A DNA stretch of 64,000 bases from Sphingobacterium sp. ML3W (GTDB lineage: Bacteria; Bacteroidota; Bacteroidia; Sphingobacteriales; Sphingobacteriaceae). How positions within the stretch are numbered: the first letter of the stretch is position 1; each line of letters opens with the position of its first letter. The stretch is from contig NZ_CP009278.1 of the NCBI RefSeq assembly GCF_000747525.1, positions 1,922,001 to 1,986,000 on the forward strand, in the 5' to 3' direction. The notes beneath the pieces are model-generated. The model ran no database searches. It was not told the DNA's origin and saw only the letters and a list, made by a program, of their open reading frames with translations. Positions 53,942 to 63,122 of the stretch are shown here, one piece after another. Position numbers and translations under genes: made by a program.

Positions 53942-55946
53942 GCCCCTTAAAAATTTGGTCCATTGATTCCGTATCCACTAAATTTGCTAAAGTCACTTTT
54001 AACGTTTTTGTACGCTCAAGTTCCACCTCGATAGCCTGTCTAGCCGTATCATTTCGAGCCCAGGCACGACGGGCTATCCCATTATTGACATCATAAAAAA
54101 GCATATTTTCCAATTTTCGATCTGCATCTTCCGTACCATCCAATAACAGGCCAAAACCACCATTGATGACTTCACCCCAGCCGACACCACCTCCATTATG
54201 GATAGATACCCAAGTAGCTCCTCTAAAACTATCTCCAATCACATTATGAATAGCCATATCGGCAGTAAATCGACTACCATCATAAATGTTGCTTGTCTCC
54301 CTATAGGGAGAATCTGTTCCGCTGACATCATGATGGTCTCTACCAAGCACAATAGGTGCAGTTAAGGTGCCATTTCTCACCGCAAGATTAAATGCTTTAG
54401 CAATTCGAATCCTACCAATAGCATCAGCGTATAGGATTCGGGCTTGAGAACCAACTACGAGTTTATTTTGCTCAGCTTGTTCAATCCACTTGATATTATC
54501 CAGTAATTGTTGTTGAATTTCGGGATACGCTGTATCTTTTAAACTTTTTAGTATTTGGAGCGCTATGTTATCTGTTGTTTTTAAGTCTTTAGGGTCGGCA
54601 GAAGTACATACCCAGCGAAAAGGTCCAAATCCATAGTCGAAGCACATGGGGCCTAAGATATCCTGTACATATGATGGATATCGGAAATTGATGCCATCAT
54701 TGTCCATTACATCAGCTCCTGCACGGCTACTTTCCAGTAAAAAAGCATTACCATAATCGAAGAAATAAGTCCCACGAGAGACGTGTTCGTTAATAGCCGC
54801 GACATGGCGGATCAACGATTGTTGTACATGTTGCTTAAAAAGCTCAGGTTGTTCCGCCATCAGGTTATTGGACTCTTCGAAACTTAGTCCAATAGGGTAG
54901 TAGCCTCCAGCCCAAGGATTGTGTAAGGATGTCTGGTCAGAGCCAACTGTAATGTGGATATCTGCATGCAAGAATGCCTCCCACACTTCTATAACATTGC
55001 CCATGTAAGCGATCGAAACAATACGTTTTTTTTGAATCGCTTCCCGAACATACTTAATGAGATCCTCTATTTTTTCTATTAGAATATCTACCCATCCTTG
55101 TTCATGTCTTTTACGAGCAGCATCAGGATTTACCTCTGCACAAACTGTGATACAACCTGCAATATTACCAGCTTTAGGTTGTGCTCCACTCATTCCTCCT
55201 AAGCCAGATGTTAGGAAAACTTTTCCATGAATGGTATCATCTTTTGATAATTGCATACGGAAAGCATTCATCAAGGTGATTGTTGTACCATGGACGATTC
55301 CTTGAGGGCCTATGTACATGTATGATCCTGCCGTCATTTGGCCATATTGCGTAACACCTAGCGCATTATATTTTTCCCAGTCATCAGGTTTAGAATAGTT
55401 TGGAATCATCATGCCATTTGTGATTACAACTCTTGGGGCATCCTTTGAAGATGGAAATAACCCCATTGGATGGCCGCTGTACAGGTGGAGTGTTTGATTG
55501 TCAGTCATTTGTGTTAAGTATTGCATCGTGACTAAATACTGGGCCCAATTTTGAAATGCAGCCCCATTTCCACCATAGGTGATCAGTTCATGCGGGTGTT
55601 GCGCAATTTTTGGATCCAGATTGTTTTGTATCATGAGCATTATACTGCGGGCTTGCAAGCTCTCTCCGGGATAATTAGCTATTGGTCTAGCATACATAGT
55701 GTAGCTAGGACGGAAGCGATACATATAGATTCGTCCAAAATGAAGCAATTCCTCTAAAAATTCCTTTCCCAATTCGACATGCCAATCGGCAGGGAAATAA
55801 CGTAATGCATTTTTTATGGCTAACTTTTTATCTTCCTGAGATAGGCTGTCCTTTCGTTTTGGGGCATGACTTATACGAAAGTCATACGAAACCTTTTCCG
55901 GTAAAATGCTTGGTATACCTTGTAATATTTCTTCCTTAAATGTCAT
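53931..55946 (-). CDS. hutU: Urocanate hydratase (long form)
   Basis: Adds water to urocanate to give imidazolonepropionate, using tightly bound NAD. The active-site block MCFDYGFGPFRWVCTSADPKDL is present near residue 435, with the family's conserved cysteine. At 671 aa it is about 110 residues longer than Pseudomonas or Bacillus HutU and close to the mammalian urocanase length. It has a LPEKVSYDFRISHAPKRKDSL-like N-terminus, and blocks such as ITNGMMIPNYSKPDDW and GLGGMSGAQPKAGNIAG are standard. Operon position is third; it overlaps hutG by 11 and hutI by 4 bases. Cytosolic. Confidence 0.95.
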   Translation of the reverse strand: MTFKEEILQGIPSILPEKVSYDFRISHAPKRKDSLSQEDKKLAIKNALRYFPADWHVELGKEFLEELLHFGRIYMYRFRPSYTMYARPIANYPGESLQARSIMLMIQNNLDPKIAQHPHELITYGGNGAAFQNWAQYLVTMQYLTQMTDNQTLHLYSGHPMGLFPSSKDAPRVVITNGMMIPNYSKPDDWEKYNALGVTQYGQMTAGSYMYIGPQGIVHGTTITLMNAFRMQLSKDDTIHGKVFLTSGLGGMSGAQPKAGNIAGCITVCAEVNPDAARKRHEQGWVDILIEKIEDLIKYVREAIQKKRIVSIAYMGNVIEVWEAFLHADIHITVGSDQTSLHNPWAGGYYPIGLSFEESNNLMAEQPELFKQHVQQSLIRHVAAINEHVSRGTYFFDYGNAFLLESSRAGADVMDNDGINFRYPSYVQDILGPMCFDYGFGPFRWVCTSADPKDLKTTDNIALQILKSLKDTAYPEIQQQLLDNIKWIEQAEQNKLVVGSQARILYADAIGRIRIAKAFNLAVRNGTLTAPIVLGRDHHDVSGTDSPYRETSNIYDGSRFTADMAIHNVIGDSFRGATWVSIHNGGGVGWGEVINGGFGLLLDGTEDADRKLENMLFYDVNNGIARRAWARNDTARQAIEVELERTKTLKVTLANLVDTESMDQIFKGHGN

Positions 55947-57196
55947 GCTTCATCTCCTTCCATATAGCTAATAGTTCCCCTTTTCCAAACTTGCACAGGT
56001 TTTAAAGTGCCTTGTTTGTAGGTGATGTTTTGATAGTTGTCTGTATTGTACACGACAAAGTCAGCGATTTCACCACTTCGTATTCGCCCTCGGTCACTTA
56101 AATTTAATGCTTGGGCAGCCCGGAAAGAGATTGCTGCAAAAACTTCAGCATTCGATAATTTTTCAGCAGTAGCTAAAATGGTCGCTTGGGTCATTAACTG
56201 TCCCATTGGGGCTGACCCTGGGTTCCAATCTGTGGCAATCGCCAAGCAGGCACCTTGATCTAATAGTTTTCGTGCAGGGGTGAAAGCGCAACCAATTCCG
56301 ATAGATGCACCAGGTAGGGCTACGGCAACAGTATTGCTGGTGGCCAGAAGTGTAATTTCGGCATCTGTTGACGCCTCGAGGTGATCAGCGCTAACGGCAT
56401 TAAACCGAACAGCAACTTTAGAGCCTGACGTTGAAAATTGATCTGCATGTACCGTAATATCAAAACCCATTTTCTGAGCTTTAATAAAGTAATCTTCAAT
56501 ATCATCCGCCGAAAAGGCACTTTGTTCTATAAAAGCATCGATTCTATTACAGAGATTTTCCGCTTTCAATATCGGGAATAATTCAGAAGCTATTTCATTA
56601 AGATAATCTACAGCACTACCTGCAAAGTCTTTGGGCTTCATATGAGCCGCTAAGCAAGTAGGTATGAGGTCGACAGCAACAGATTGCTGGGCCTTTTTTA
56701 TCGCACGTAGTATTTTCAATTCCTCTTTCACCGATAAGCCATAGCCACTTTTCACTTCGATCGTTGTGATACCTTGTGCTAATAGATCCTTTGAAAAGTT
56801 AATGATATTATCGGTCAGTTCTTTTTCACTTGCAGCTCGGGTATGCAGGACTGTGCTCCAGATACCACCTCCCGCTTGTGCAATTTCCAAGTAACTAGCT
56901 CCCGCATTTCTTAATGCAAAATCGTTAGCTCGATTTCCTGCAAAAGCAATATGTGTGTGGCAATCAATATATCCAGGTACACAGACTTTATCTCCTTCCA
57001 TGAATCGTATTTCTGCCTGATCTCCATGTTTTGATATTAAGTCGTCATAGCTGTCCATTATTACAATTATACCGTCTTCTACCAGTATACCGGCGTATTC
57101 CCTAATCGTCATCTGTTGATCGGTGAGGGCACCCTTCAAAGGTGTATCAACAAAAGATAACAACTGTGAAAAAGGTCCAATTATTTTTTTACCCAT
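55943..57196 (-). CDS. hutI: Imidazolonepropionase
   Basis: Opens the ring of imidazolonepropionate to formimino-glutamate; amidohydrolase fold with a metal ion. The HxH metal motif appears in VPGYIDCHTHIAFAGNRANDF near residue 75; EVKSGYGLSVKEEL, CLAAHMKPKDFAG (metal His), VHADQFSTSG and IATDWNPGSAPMGQL (metal Asp) complete the set. At 417 aa it is full length. Second gene in the operon, 3 bases after hutH. No signal peptide. Confidence 0.95.
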   Translation of the reverse strand: MGKKIIGPFSQLLSFVDTPLKGALTDQQMTIREYAGILVEDGIIVIMDSYDDLISKHGDQAEIRFMEGDKVCVPGYIDCHTHIAFAGNRANDFALRNAGASYLEIAQAGGGIWSTVLHTRAASEKELTDNIINFSKDLLAQGITTIEVKSGYGLSVKEELKILRAIKKAQQSVAVDLIPTCLAAHMKPKDFAGSAVDYLNEIASELFPILKAENLCNRIDAFIEQSAFSADDIEDYFIKAQKMGFDITVHADQFSTSGSKVAVRFNAVSADHLEASTDAEITLLATSNTVAVALPGASIGIGCAFTPARKLLDQGACLAIATDWNPGSAPMGQLMTQATILATAEKLSNAEVFAAISFRAAQALNLSDRGRIRSGEIADFVVYNTDNYQNITYKQGTLKPVQVWKRGTISYMEGDEA

Positions 57197-57199
57197 AAT

Positions 57200-58780
57200 T
57201 TAATAGACATTAAAATATTCATGATGTAATCCGTGATAAGGCACTTGTTGTTCGTCAGCAATTTGATTTGCAATCTGAACTAAAGTTCCTGAAGAAATGA
57301 GTTTTTGTGCAGCTGATAGTATTTCCTCCATTATTTGATCTTCTTTAACATGAGGAATAACTTTTCTAATCTCTTGATGTACCGCTTCTACAATGGTAGT
57401 CGATCGGAGGGGCCTATGAAAATCAAATGCCTGGGCTGCACAAATTAGCTCTATACTTAATATCTTACTGACATTATTGATTACCTGAAGCAGCTTACGT
57501 GAGCCAATAGAGCCCATACTTACATGGTCTTCTTGACCTAGTGAAGTAGGAATGCTATCAGCACTGGAAGGGAAACATAATCCCTTATTTTCACTTGCTA
57601 GTGCCGCGGTACTATATTGTAAAATCATAAATCCGGAGTTGAGTCCGGTCTCTTTAAGGAGTAATTTTGGAACATTAGGCGTATCGCCTTCAAGTGAAAG
57701 GTATACACGTCTGTCTGATACATTCCCGATTTCCGATATGGCTAGTGTTGCATAGTCAATTGGTAAGGCAATTGGTTGACCATGAAAGCTACCGCCGCTT
57801 ATGGTCAATTCACGATCGATGATGATTGGATTGTCGGTAACAGCATTGATTTCGATTTCAATTGTGTCCTTTAGATGGAGCCATGCATGACGAGAAGCCC
57901 CATGTATTTGCGGGATACAGCGTAAGGAATAGGGGTCTTGAACACGGGAACAATTTTTATGAGAGCTCACAATTTCAGATACCTCTAATAAATTATAAAT
58001 AGTACTAGCTACGTACTCGTTTCCTTTATAAGGTCTAAGTTGGTGTAGTTGTGCGAAAAAAGGTTTAATGGACCCATTAAGTCCCTCTATCATTAAAGTA
58101 GCGATCAGATCAGCATTGTCAAGTAGGTTCTGCATTTCCGATACTGCTTTTACAGCATGGGCCGCCATAAATTGAGTGCCATTGATTAGTGCTAAACCTT
58201 CTTTTGCACCAAGTGTGATCGGCTGGATGTTAAATGAGGTCAATACCCGTGCTGTCTCCTGTATTTCATTGTTATACCAAACTTTTCCTAATCCAATTAA
58301 TGGTAAAAATAGATGGGAGAGTGGAGCAAGATCCCCAGAAGCTCCAACTGAACCTTGTTTGGGGACGACAGGAATAACATCATGTTCTACTAACCATAAT
58401 ATACGTTCTAACGTTGCTAGTTGAATACCGGAATATCCTTTTGCTAAAGCATGTACTTTTAGGATCAGCATCAATTTGGACAAGAGCTTATCGATGGGTT
58501 CCCCAATACCGACGGCATGGCTTTTCAATATGTTTTCTTGTAATTTCTTGGTATCTCCAGGGCTAATTAGCGTGGTGCAAAGGGGACCAAATCCGGTATT
58601 TATACCATAGACGATATTACCAGAATCTACAATTTCTTGAACATATTGAGCACTTTTAACAACCTTTTCTATTGTTTGAGCAGTTAATTCTCCCCTGGTT
58701 TCTCCTTTTGCAAGTTGTATTGCGAGAGAACTGGTCATCGTATCATTACCGTATTGAAATTTTGTTATCATATTTTTCAT
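57200..58780 (-). CDS. hutH: Histidine ammonia-lyase
   Basis: First step: removes ammonia from L-histidine to give urocanate. The MIO cofactor is made from Ala-Ser-Gly in QGSVGASGDLAPLSHL (147-149). Other blocks: YGINTGFGPL near 58 and SLGQEDHVSMGSIGSRKL near 413 (catalytic residues). At 526 aa it is slightly long. Start ATG 58780 is first in the frame; the ATG nine bases later is also possible. It leads the operon and is divergent from the LysR gene across a 303-base regulatory gap. Confidence 0.95.
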   Translation of the reverse strand: MKNMITKFQYGNDTMTSSLAIQLAKGETRGELTAQTIEKVVKSAQYVQEIVDSGNIVYGINTGFGPLCTTLISPGDTKKLQENILKSHAVGIGEPIDKLLSKLMLILKVHALAKGYSGIQLATLERILWLVEHDVIPVVPKQGSVGASGDLAPLSHLFLPLIGLGKVWYNNEIQETARVLTSFNIQPITLGAKEGLALINGTQFMAAHAVKAVSEMQNLLDNADLIATLMIEGLNGSIKPFFAQLHQLRPYKGNEYVASTIYNLLEVSEIVSSHKNCSRVQDPYSLRCIPQIHGASRHAWLHLKDTIEIEINAVTDNPIIIDRELTISGGSFHGQPIALPIDYATLAISEIGNVSDRRVYLSLEGDTPNVPKLLLKETGLNSGFMILQYSTAALASENKGLCFPSSADSIPTSLGQEDHVSMGSIGSRKLLQVINNVSKILSIELICAAQAFDFHRPLRSTTIVEAVHQEIRKVIPHVKEDQIMEEILSAAQKLISSGTLVQIANQIADEQQVPYHGLHHEYFNVY

Positions 58781-58831
58781 CGGAATAAATTATAGTATGC
58801 GTGTGGTTTTTCAAGTGTAAAGATGAAGAGC

Positions 58832-58848
58832 TACACACAATTTGTGTA
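58832..58848. promoter_or_regulatory. Near-perfect palindrome upstream of hutH
   Basis: TACACACAATTTGTGTA: outer arms TACACA/TGTGTA pair exactly and only one inner pair fails. LysR-type proteins bind dyad sites of this size. It lies directly upstream of the hutH -7-like box, suited to activation or repression. Confidence 0.5.
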
Positions 58849-58910
58849 TCGATCATTGTGTTTTCAAAGACTTGCGTACCGCATTTCGCGGTTTAAAGCT
58901 GGTCAATTTC

Positions 58911-59006
58911 TCATGCGTATATGTTGATTTTTAAACTCTTTTTCAAAGCGTTTATCTGTTCCCTTTGGGCAGTATGCTTCGCTGTGTTAAAATGAGATAC
59001 GCATGA
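58911..59006. repeat. Long-range inverted repeat TCATGCGTAT / ATACGCATGA
   Basis: Two exact 10-bp inverse copies at 58911-58920 and 58997-59006, 86 bases apart centre to centre. A third ATGCGT core lies at 58797-58802. The spacing, near eight helical turns, would suit DNA looping; this is inference. Confidence 0.45.
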
Positions 59007-59083
59007 TGTTTCATTATATTATCTCAAATTTAACTCCTATATTTAATAATTATAAATACCAATTTTGACAATTGTTGATTACT

Positions 59084-59992
59084 ATGAGTTATCAAATCGA
59101 ACTTAGACATCTCTATTATTTTAAAGTCTTAGCAGAGGAATTGCATTTTAGAAAAGCAGCTGAAAGGCTCTATATTTCGCAACCTGGTTTATCACGTCAG
59201 ATCAAGCAAATGGAAGAAATCTATCAAGCAACTTTATTTGATAGAGGAAAGCGATACGTTCGATTAACAGGAGCAGGGTTTTATTTGAAGAAGGAAGTTG
59301 ATAGCTTATTTAACCAAATTGACAAGATAACACGGGAACTTCGAATTATGGGGTCGGATGATGTCACAGAACTTCGTCTTGGTTTTATAGGATCGGCTGT
59401 ACAATCCGTGCTTGCTAAAGTCTTGGTTCGGTTAAAGCAAGACTTTCCTGCCGTGGAAGTGGATCTACAAGAACTTAGTAACGAAATGCAGGTTGCCAAA
59501 GTATTAAAGGAGGATTTGGACTTTGGACTCGTTCGATTAGATGATTTTCCTAAAGGACTTCAAAGTATTCCAATCCTGAAGGAACATTTCTCCTTAGTTG
59601 TGCCCCATGATTATCCAATTCAGAAGATGAATTTTAAAGGTTTAGGTGATTTTAAAAACGAATCTTTTATTCTTTTTTCGAAAGATTATAGTCATTCATA
59701 TTTTGACTTGGTCATGAGTATTTTCAAGGATGCAGCATTTGAACCTCATGTCGCTTTGCGCACGGTAAATGCATTGACGATCTTCAACCTAGTTGAACAA
59801 GGGCTGGGGGTTGCCATTGTGCCCGCATCTCTAAAAAAAGGGTATAATTCAAAAGTAAAGTTTATTGATTTGGACCATATTCAACAACGAACAACTTTAT
59901 CCTTAATTTATAATGCTAATGTAAGCCATCCCGGGATTGATCTTTTTTTGGATGTTATTCATAAGGAATTAAACCTGACCAGAAAAGTTTAA
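59084..59992 (+). CDS. LysR-type transcriptional regulator of hut
   Basis: 302-aa LysR regulator. I start at ATG 59084 because the reported upstream TTG would add only four residues. The N-terminal winged HTH is LRHLYYFKVLAEELHFRKAAERLYISQPGLSRQIKQMEE; the C-terminal part is a periplasmic-binding-like effector domain (about 90-300). Divergent from hutH, so it most likely controls the hut operon with a histidine-pathway metabolite (urocanate is the usual inducer of hut systems) as effector. No HutC-type GntR gene is present. The effector is inference. Confidence 0.88.
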   Translation: MSYQIELRHLYYFKVLAEELHFRKAAERLYISQPGLSRQIKQMEEIYQATLFDRGKRYVRLTGAGFYLKKEVDSLFNQIDKITRELRIMGSDDVTELRLGFIGSAVQSVLAKVLVRLKQDFPAVEVDLQELSNEMQVAKVLKEDLDFGLVRLDDFPKGLQSIPILKEHFSLVVPHDYPIQKMNFKGLGDFKNESFILFSKDYSHSYFDLVMSIFKDAAFEPHVALRTVNALTIFNLVEQGLGVAIVPASLKKGYNSKVKFIDLDHIQQRTTLSLIYNANVSHPGIDLFLDVIHKELNLTRKV

Positions 59993-60043
59993 AACGAGCA
60001 AAATCACTATTTATCGTCATATGGATTTTTTAAGGGCAAAATT

Positions 60044-60087
60044 CCTAGCTATTGGATCCTTTCTCGTGAAAGTTTGCAATAGCTAGG
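60044..60087. terminator. Stem-loop between the LysR and SulP genes
   Basis: CCTAGCTATTG/CAATAGCTAGG, perfect 11-bp arms (60044-60054 and 60077-60087), with an inner CTTTC/GAAAG hairpin in the loop. It lies in a convergent gap. It lacks a strong T-run, so it may be a weak bidirectional terminator. Confidence 0.5.
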
Positions 60088-60099
60088 GGCGATTACAAA

Positions 60100-61644
60100 T
60101 TAATGCGAATTTGCCACTAACACGTAACCGAAAAACTCTCGAAAAGATTCCGGATTATCAACCGTTCCACGCTCTGAAATAAGTTTGATATTGATATTAT
60201 TGTTTCTTGCTTTTACTTTAAATTCATCTAAGTATTCAATAATATCATAATCTAGTATTTTAGTTTTGCGTACATCAAGTTCTAAATATGCTCCAGGTTG
60301 TAGTCCATCTAATTCTTTGACAATAGCACCTCTATTGACAAAAGTAACCTCTTCGGCAAAATTCATATGAAATACATTTCCCTCTTTTACCAACATCACG
60401 TGTGAGTTATTGTACGATTTAATGAGTGACACGACTACAGCGACAACCAATCCTACAATAATTCCCTTTAACAGATCTGTAGCAAGTATTCCGATGACCG
60501 TTACAGCGAATGGTATCAATTGATCTTTTCCCAATTTTTTCATATCAAGGAATTGTTTTGGATTGCCGAGTTTGTAGCCAATAACCAACAATATTGCAGC
60601 TAGTACTGCATTGGGTATTAAATTAAGGAATGCGGGAATGGAAATGACACTGATGACAAGCAGTAAGCCGTGGAAAATAGTGGATAGTTTGGAAAGTCCA
60701 CCACTCATTGCATTAGCCGATGAACGAACGATTACCTGTGTAATGGGTAATCCTCCGATTAAACCAGAAAAGGAGTTACCAATTCCTTGGGCAATAAGTT
60801 CACGGTTTGTTGGCGTTTGTCGTTTTAGAGGGTCTATTTTATCAGTTGCTTCAACAGATAAAAGCGATTCGAGAGATGCGACGATTGCTATGGTAAACGC
60901 AACTTGCCACACAGCGGGATTCCATATGCCATTTGCAAAATCGGGAAGCGTAAATTGCCCTAGAAAATCAGAAACATTTTCAGGAACAGGTACTTTTACG
61001 AGTAAATCTTGATCAATCGAGAAAACCTCATGATTCTTATCTCCAATGGTTATCTGATAAATAATTCCGACCATTACGGCGACAAGTGAGCCTGGTAATA
61101 ATTTAAAGATGTTTGATGTTTTCCCAAGATAATTATCCCATATTATGAGGATGGCTAAAGATATAGTCGTAATAATAATAGCTCCAGGGGTGATAAATGA
61201 AGCATCAAAAGTTTGAAAAGAAAATGCTTCACTATATCCAAATGCTAAAGGAATCTGTTTTAAAAAAATAGAAATACCAATTGCGCACAACATCCCCTTA
61301 ATGACCGACGATGGAAAATAATAACCAATTACACCTGCTTTTAAAATCCCAAGAACAATTTGAATCAATCCTGCTATAAAGACCGCGACTAAAAATACAT
61401 TGTAAGAACCCAAATCGTTGATAGCAGTGTATACGATGACAACCAATCCAGCTGCTGGTCCCGATACACCGATTGGCGATTTGGAAAGAAATCCTACGAG
61501 TATTCCCCCAATAATACCTGCGATAATTCCTGAAAATACGGGCGCTCCACTTGCAAGAGCAACACCAAGACACAAAGGTAAGGCGACAAAAAAAACGACG
61601 ATACTAGCAGGTATGTCTTTTTTCCAATGTTGAAATAGATTCAT
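60100..61644 (-). CDS. SulP-family anion transporter with STAS domain
   Basis: Inner-membrane carrier of the SulP (SLC26) family, taking up sulfate, bicarbonate or a similar anion. The N-terminal transport domain (about 1-395) has roughly 10-14 hydrophobic segments and the signature DIPASIVVFFVALPLCLGVALASG; SPIGVSGPAAG and GLIGGLPITQVIVRSSANAMSGG are typical. A C-terminal STAS domain (about 410-510) follows. No carbonic anhydrase or sulfate-assimilation gene is adjacent, so the anion cannot be fixed. At 514 aa it is shorter than eukaryotic members. Confidence 0.92.
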   Translation of the reverse strand: MNLFQHWKKDIPASIVVFFVALPLCLGVALASGAPVFSGIIAGIIGGILVGFLSKSPIGVSGPAAGLVVIVYTAINDLGSYNVFLVAVFIAGLIQIVLGILKAGVIGYYFPSSVIKGMLCAIGISIFLKQIPLAFGYSEAFSFQTFDASFITPGAIIITTISLAILIIWDNYLGKTSNIFKLLPGSLVAVMVGIIYQITIGDKNHEVFSIDQDLLVKVPVPENVSDFLGQFTLPDFANGIWNPAVWQVAFTIAIVASLESLLSVEATDKIDPLKRQTPTNRELIAQGIGNSFSGLIGGLPITQVIVRSSANAMSGGLSKLSTIFHGLLLVISVISIPAFLNLIPNAVLAAILLVIGYKLGNPKQFLDMKKLGKDQLIPFAVTVIGILATDLLKGIIVGLVVAVVVSLIKSYNNSHVMLVKEGNVFHMNFAEEVTFVNRGAIVKELDGLQPGAYLELDVRKTKILDYDIIEYLDEFKVKARNNNINIKLISERGTVDNPESFREFFGYVLVANSH

Positions 61645-62047
61645 AAAAGAGCTTTAGTATTAGATTTAACATATATTTTTATTATGCAACTATCGTTCCT
61701 AAAGCGGTTTATGGATATTAAATAAATATTATTTTAATATATTGAAGTTAAAGCGAAGCTCATATCTCCTCATAAAGTATAGCATATTATTTACGGGATC
61801 CCGATTCATGAATTTTAGAATTTGTTTAGAAATGAATGGGTAATTTATACTAGTTGTATGGCTAGTCATTTTTTCAGTAGCAACTCGTTTCAGTTATTAG
61901 ATTCCAAAGGTATTATTACCTAATCGAGCGTTTAAAAGCGGAGTGCTAAATAAAAATGAAGTATAGTTATTACAGACTTAGGTGGGATAACTAACTTATA
62001 TTTTTTACCTTTATAGCCAAACTAAACCAAGGCGAGGGGGAAAGCAT
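61645..62047. promoter_or_regulatory. Divergent gap between the SulP and metA genes
   Basis: 403 bases with no gene. It includes a 10-bp perfect palindrome CGGGATCCCG (61794-61803), an AT-rich inverted repeat ATATTAAA/TTTAATAT (61715-61740), and a TACCTTTA -7-like box at 62006-62013. I looked for the SAM-II aptamer often found before metA and did not find its conserved bases. Confidence 0.4.
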
Positions 62048-62992
62048 ATGCCAGTCAAGATACCAGATAATTTGCCAGCTATTGAGCTACTGAAAAAAGA
62101 AAATATTTTTGTGATGAGCGATCTTAGAGCCAACGAACAGGACATCCGTCCAATGAAGGTTCTAATTTTAAATTTAATGCCATTAAAAATTACGACGGAG
62201 ACTGATTTTATTCGGTTACTCTCGAATAATCCTTTACAGGTGGAAGTGGAGTTTTTAAGGCTAGATACGCATATGTCCAAAAATACGCCACAAGAACATT
62301 TGGAAATGTTCTATAAATCGTTCTCTGCTGTTGAAGATCAATATTATGATGGGATGATCATTACAGGTGCTCCCGTAGAGATGATGCCATTTGAAGAAGT
62401 TACCTATTGGGATGAAGTTACCCGTATTTTTGATTGGGCAAGAAAGCATGTAACCTCAACATTATACATTTGTTGGGCATCACAAGCAGCACTTTATCAC
62501 TTTTATGGTGTTGAAAAGACCCCATTAGCCGAAAAATTATTTGGGGTATTTAAACACACTACTTTAGACAAGACCAACCCATTATTTAGGGGGTTTGATG
62601 ATGAGTTTTTTATACCACACAGCAGGCACACTACAATTTTAAAATCTGAAATTGAAGATAAACCAGAGATTGAGTTACTCTCCGAATCTTCCGAAGCAGG
62701 TCTTGCTATTTTATCCTCTCGAGGTGGAAGAGAATTTTATCTGACGGGACATTCCGAGTATGCTCCACTTACGTTACATACCGAATACATGCGCGATGTC
62801 GAGAAGGGGCTAGAACTTGAGGTTCCAAATAATTATTATATCGACAATGATCCAACGCAGGCACCGTTAGTCAGGTGGTCCGGACATGCTAATTTGCTAT
62901 TTAATAATTGGTTGAATTACTATGTTTACCAAGAAACCCCATATGATTTGAATGAACTCAAATCATTAGAAGAAATAAGGAAACAAAATTAA
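62048..62992 (+). CDS. metA: Homoserine O-acyltransferase MetA (predicted acetyl-CoA-using)
   Basis: Methionine biosynthesis: activates homoserine with an acyl group. The MetA fold is clear: NLMPLKITTETDFIRLL, the catalytic Cys142 in LYICWASQAAL, and the catalytic His in LTGHSEYAP. The residue that sets acyl choice is Glu111 (in ITGAPVEMMPFEEV); MetA with Gly here uses succinyl-CoA (E. coli) and with Glu uses acetyl-CoA (Bacillus cereus), so acetyl-CoA is predicted. At 314 aa the length is normal. A purine-rich stretch (GAGGGGGAA) sits 6 bases before the start, unusual in this window. No adjacent met genes. Confidence 0.95.
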   Translation: MPVKIPDNLPAIELLKKENIFVMSDLRANEQDIRPMKVLILNLMPLKITTETDFIRLLSNNPLQVEVEFLRLDTHMSKNTPQEHLEMFYKSFSAVEDQYYDGMIITGAPVEMMPFEEVTYWDEVTRIFDWARKHVTSTLYICWASQAALYHFYGVEKTPLAEKLFGVFKHTTLDKTNPLFRGFDDEFFIPHSRHTTILKSEIEDKPEIELLSESSEAGLAILSSRGGREFYLTGHSEYAPLTLHTEYMRDVEKGLELEVPNNYYIDNDPTQAPLVRWSGHANLLFNNWLNYYVYQETPYDLNELKSLEEIRKQN

Positions 62993-63010
62993 AGCTTGCT
63001 TTTAGCATAT

Positions 63011-63076
63011 AGCTCATGCTCTCTAGTTACATTCTTGTATTACAATACGTGTGCTATCGAGCATGAGCTTTTTTTA
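63011..63076 (+). terminator. Terminator after metA
   Basis: AGCTCATGCTC/GAGCATGAGCT, perfect 11-bp arms (63011-63021 and 63059-63069) with a 37-base loop, then seven T residues. It is in the convergent gap between metA and mazG. Confidence 0.75.
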
Positions 63077-63122
63077 TTAGCTAGGTCCTTTTAAGTCCAC
63101 CTATTTAAAGGGGGAGTATTTA

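Larger units (their letters stand above)
58781..59083. promoter_or_regulatory. Divergent hut-lysR regulatory region
   Basis: 303 bases between the divergent hutH and LysR starts, the place where a LysR protein would bind. It contains a near-perfect 17-base palindrome (58832-58848), a long-range inverted repeat (58911-58920 and 58997-59006), and a CATCTTTA -7-like box for hutH on the minus strand (58818-58825). No RNA gene is seen. Confidence 0.65.

Noticed and set aside
60611-61012. 133-codon plus-strand frame
   Set aside because: Antisense to the SulP gene, without domain features.
61921-61962. Possible SAM-II riboswitch before metA
   Set aside because: A GCTAAAT stretch looked similar, but the first stem, the GATTTAA segment and the spacing of the pseudoknot do not match.
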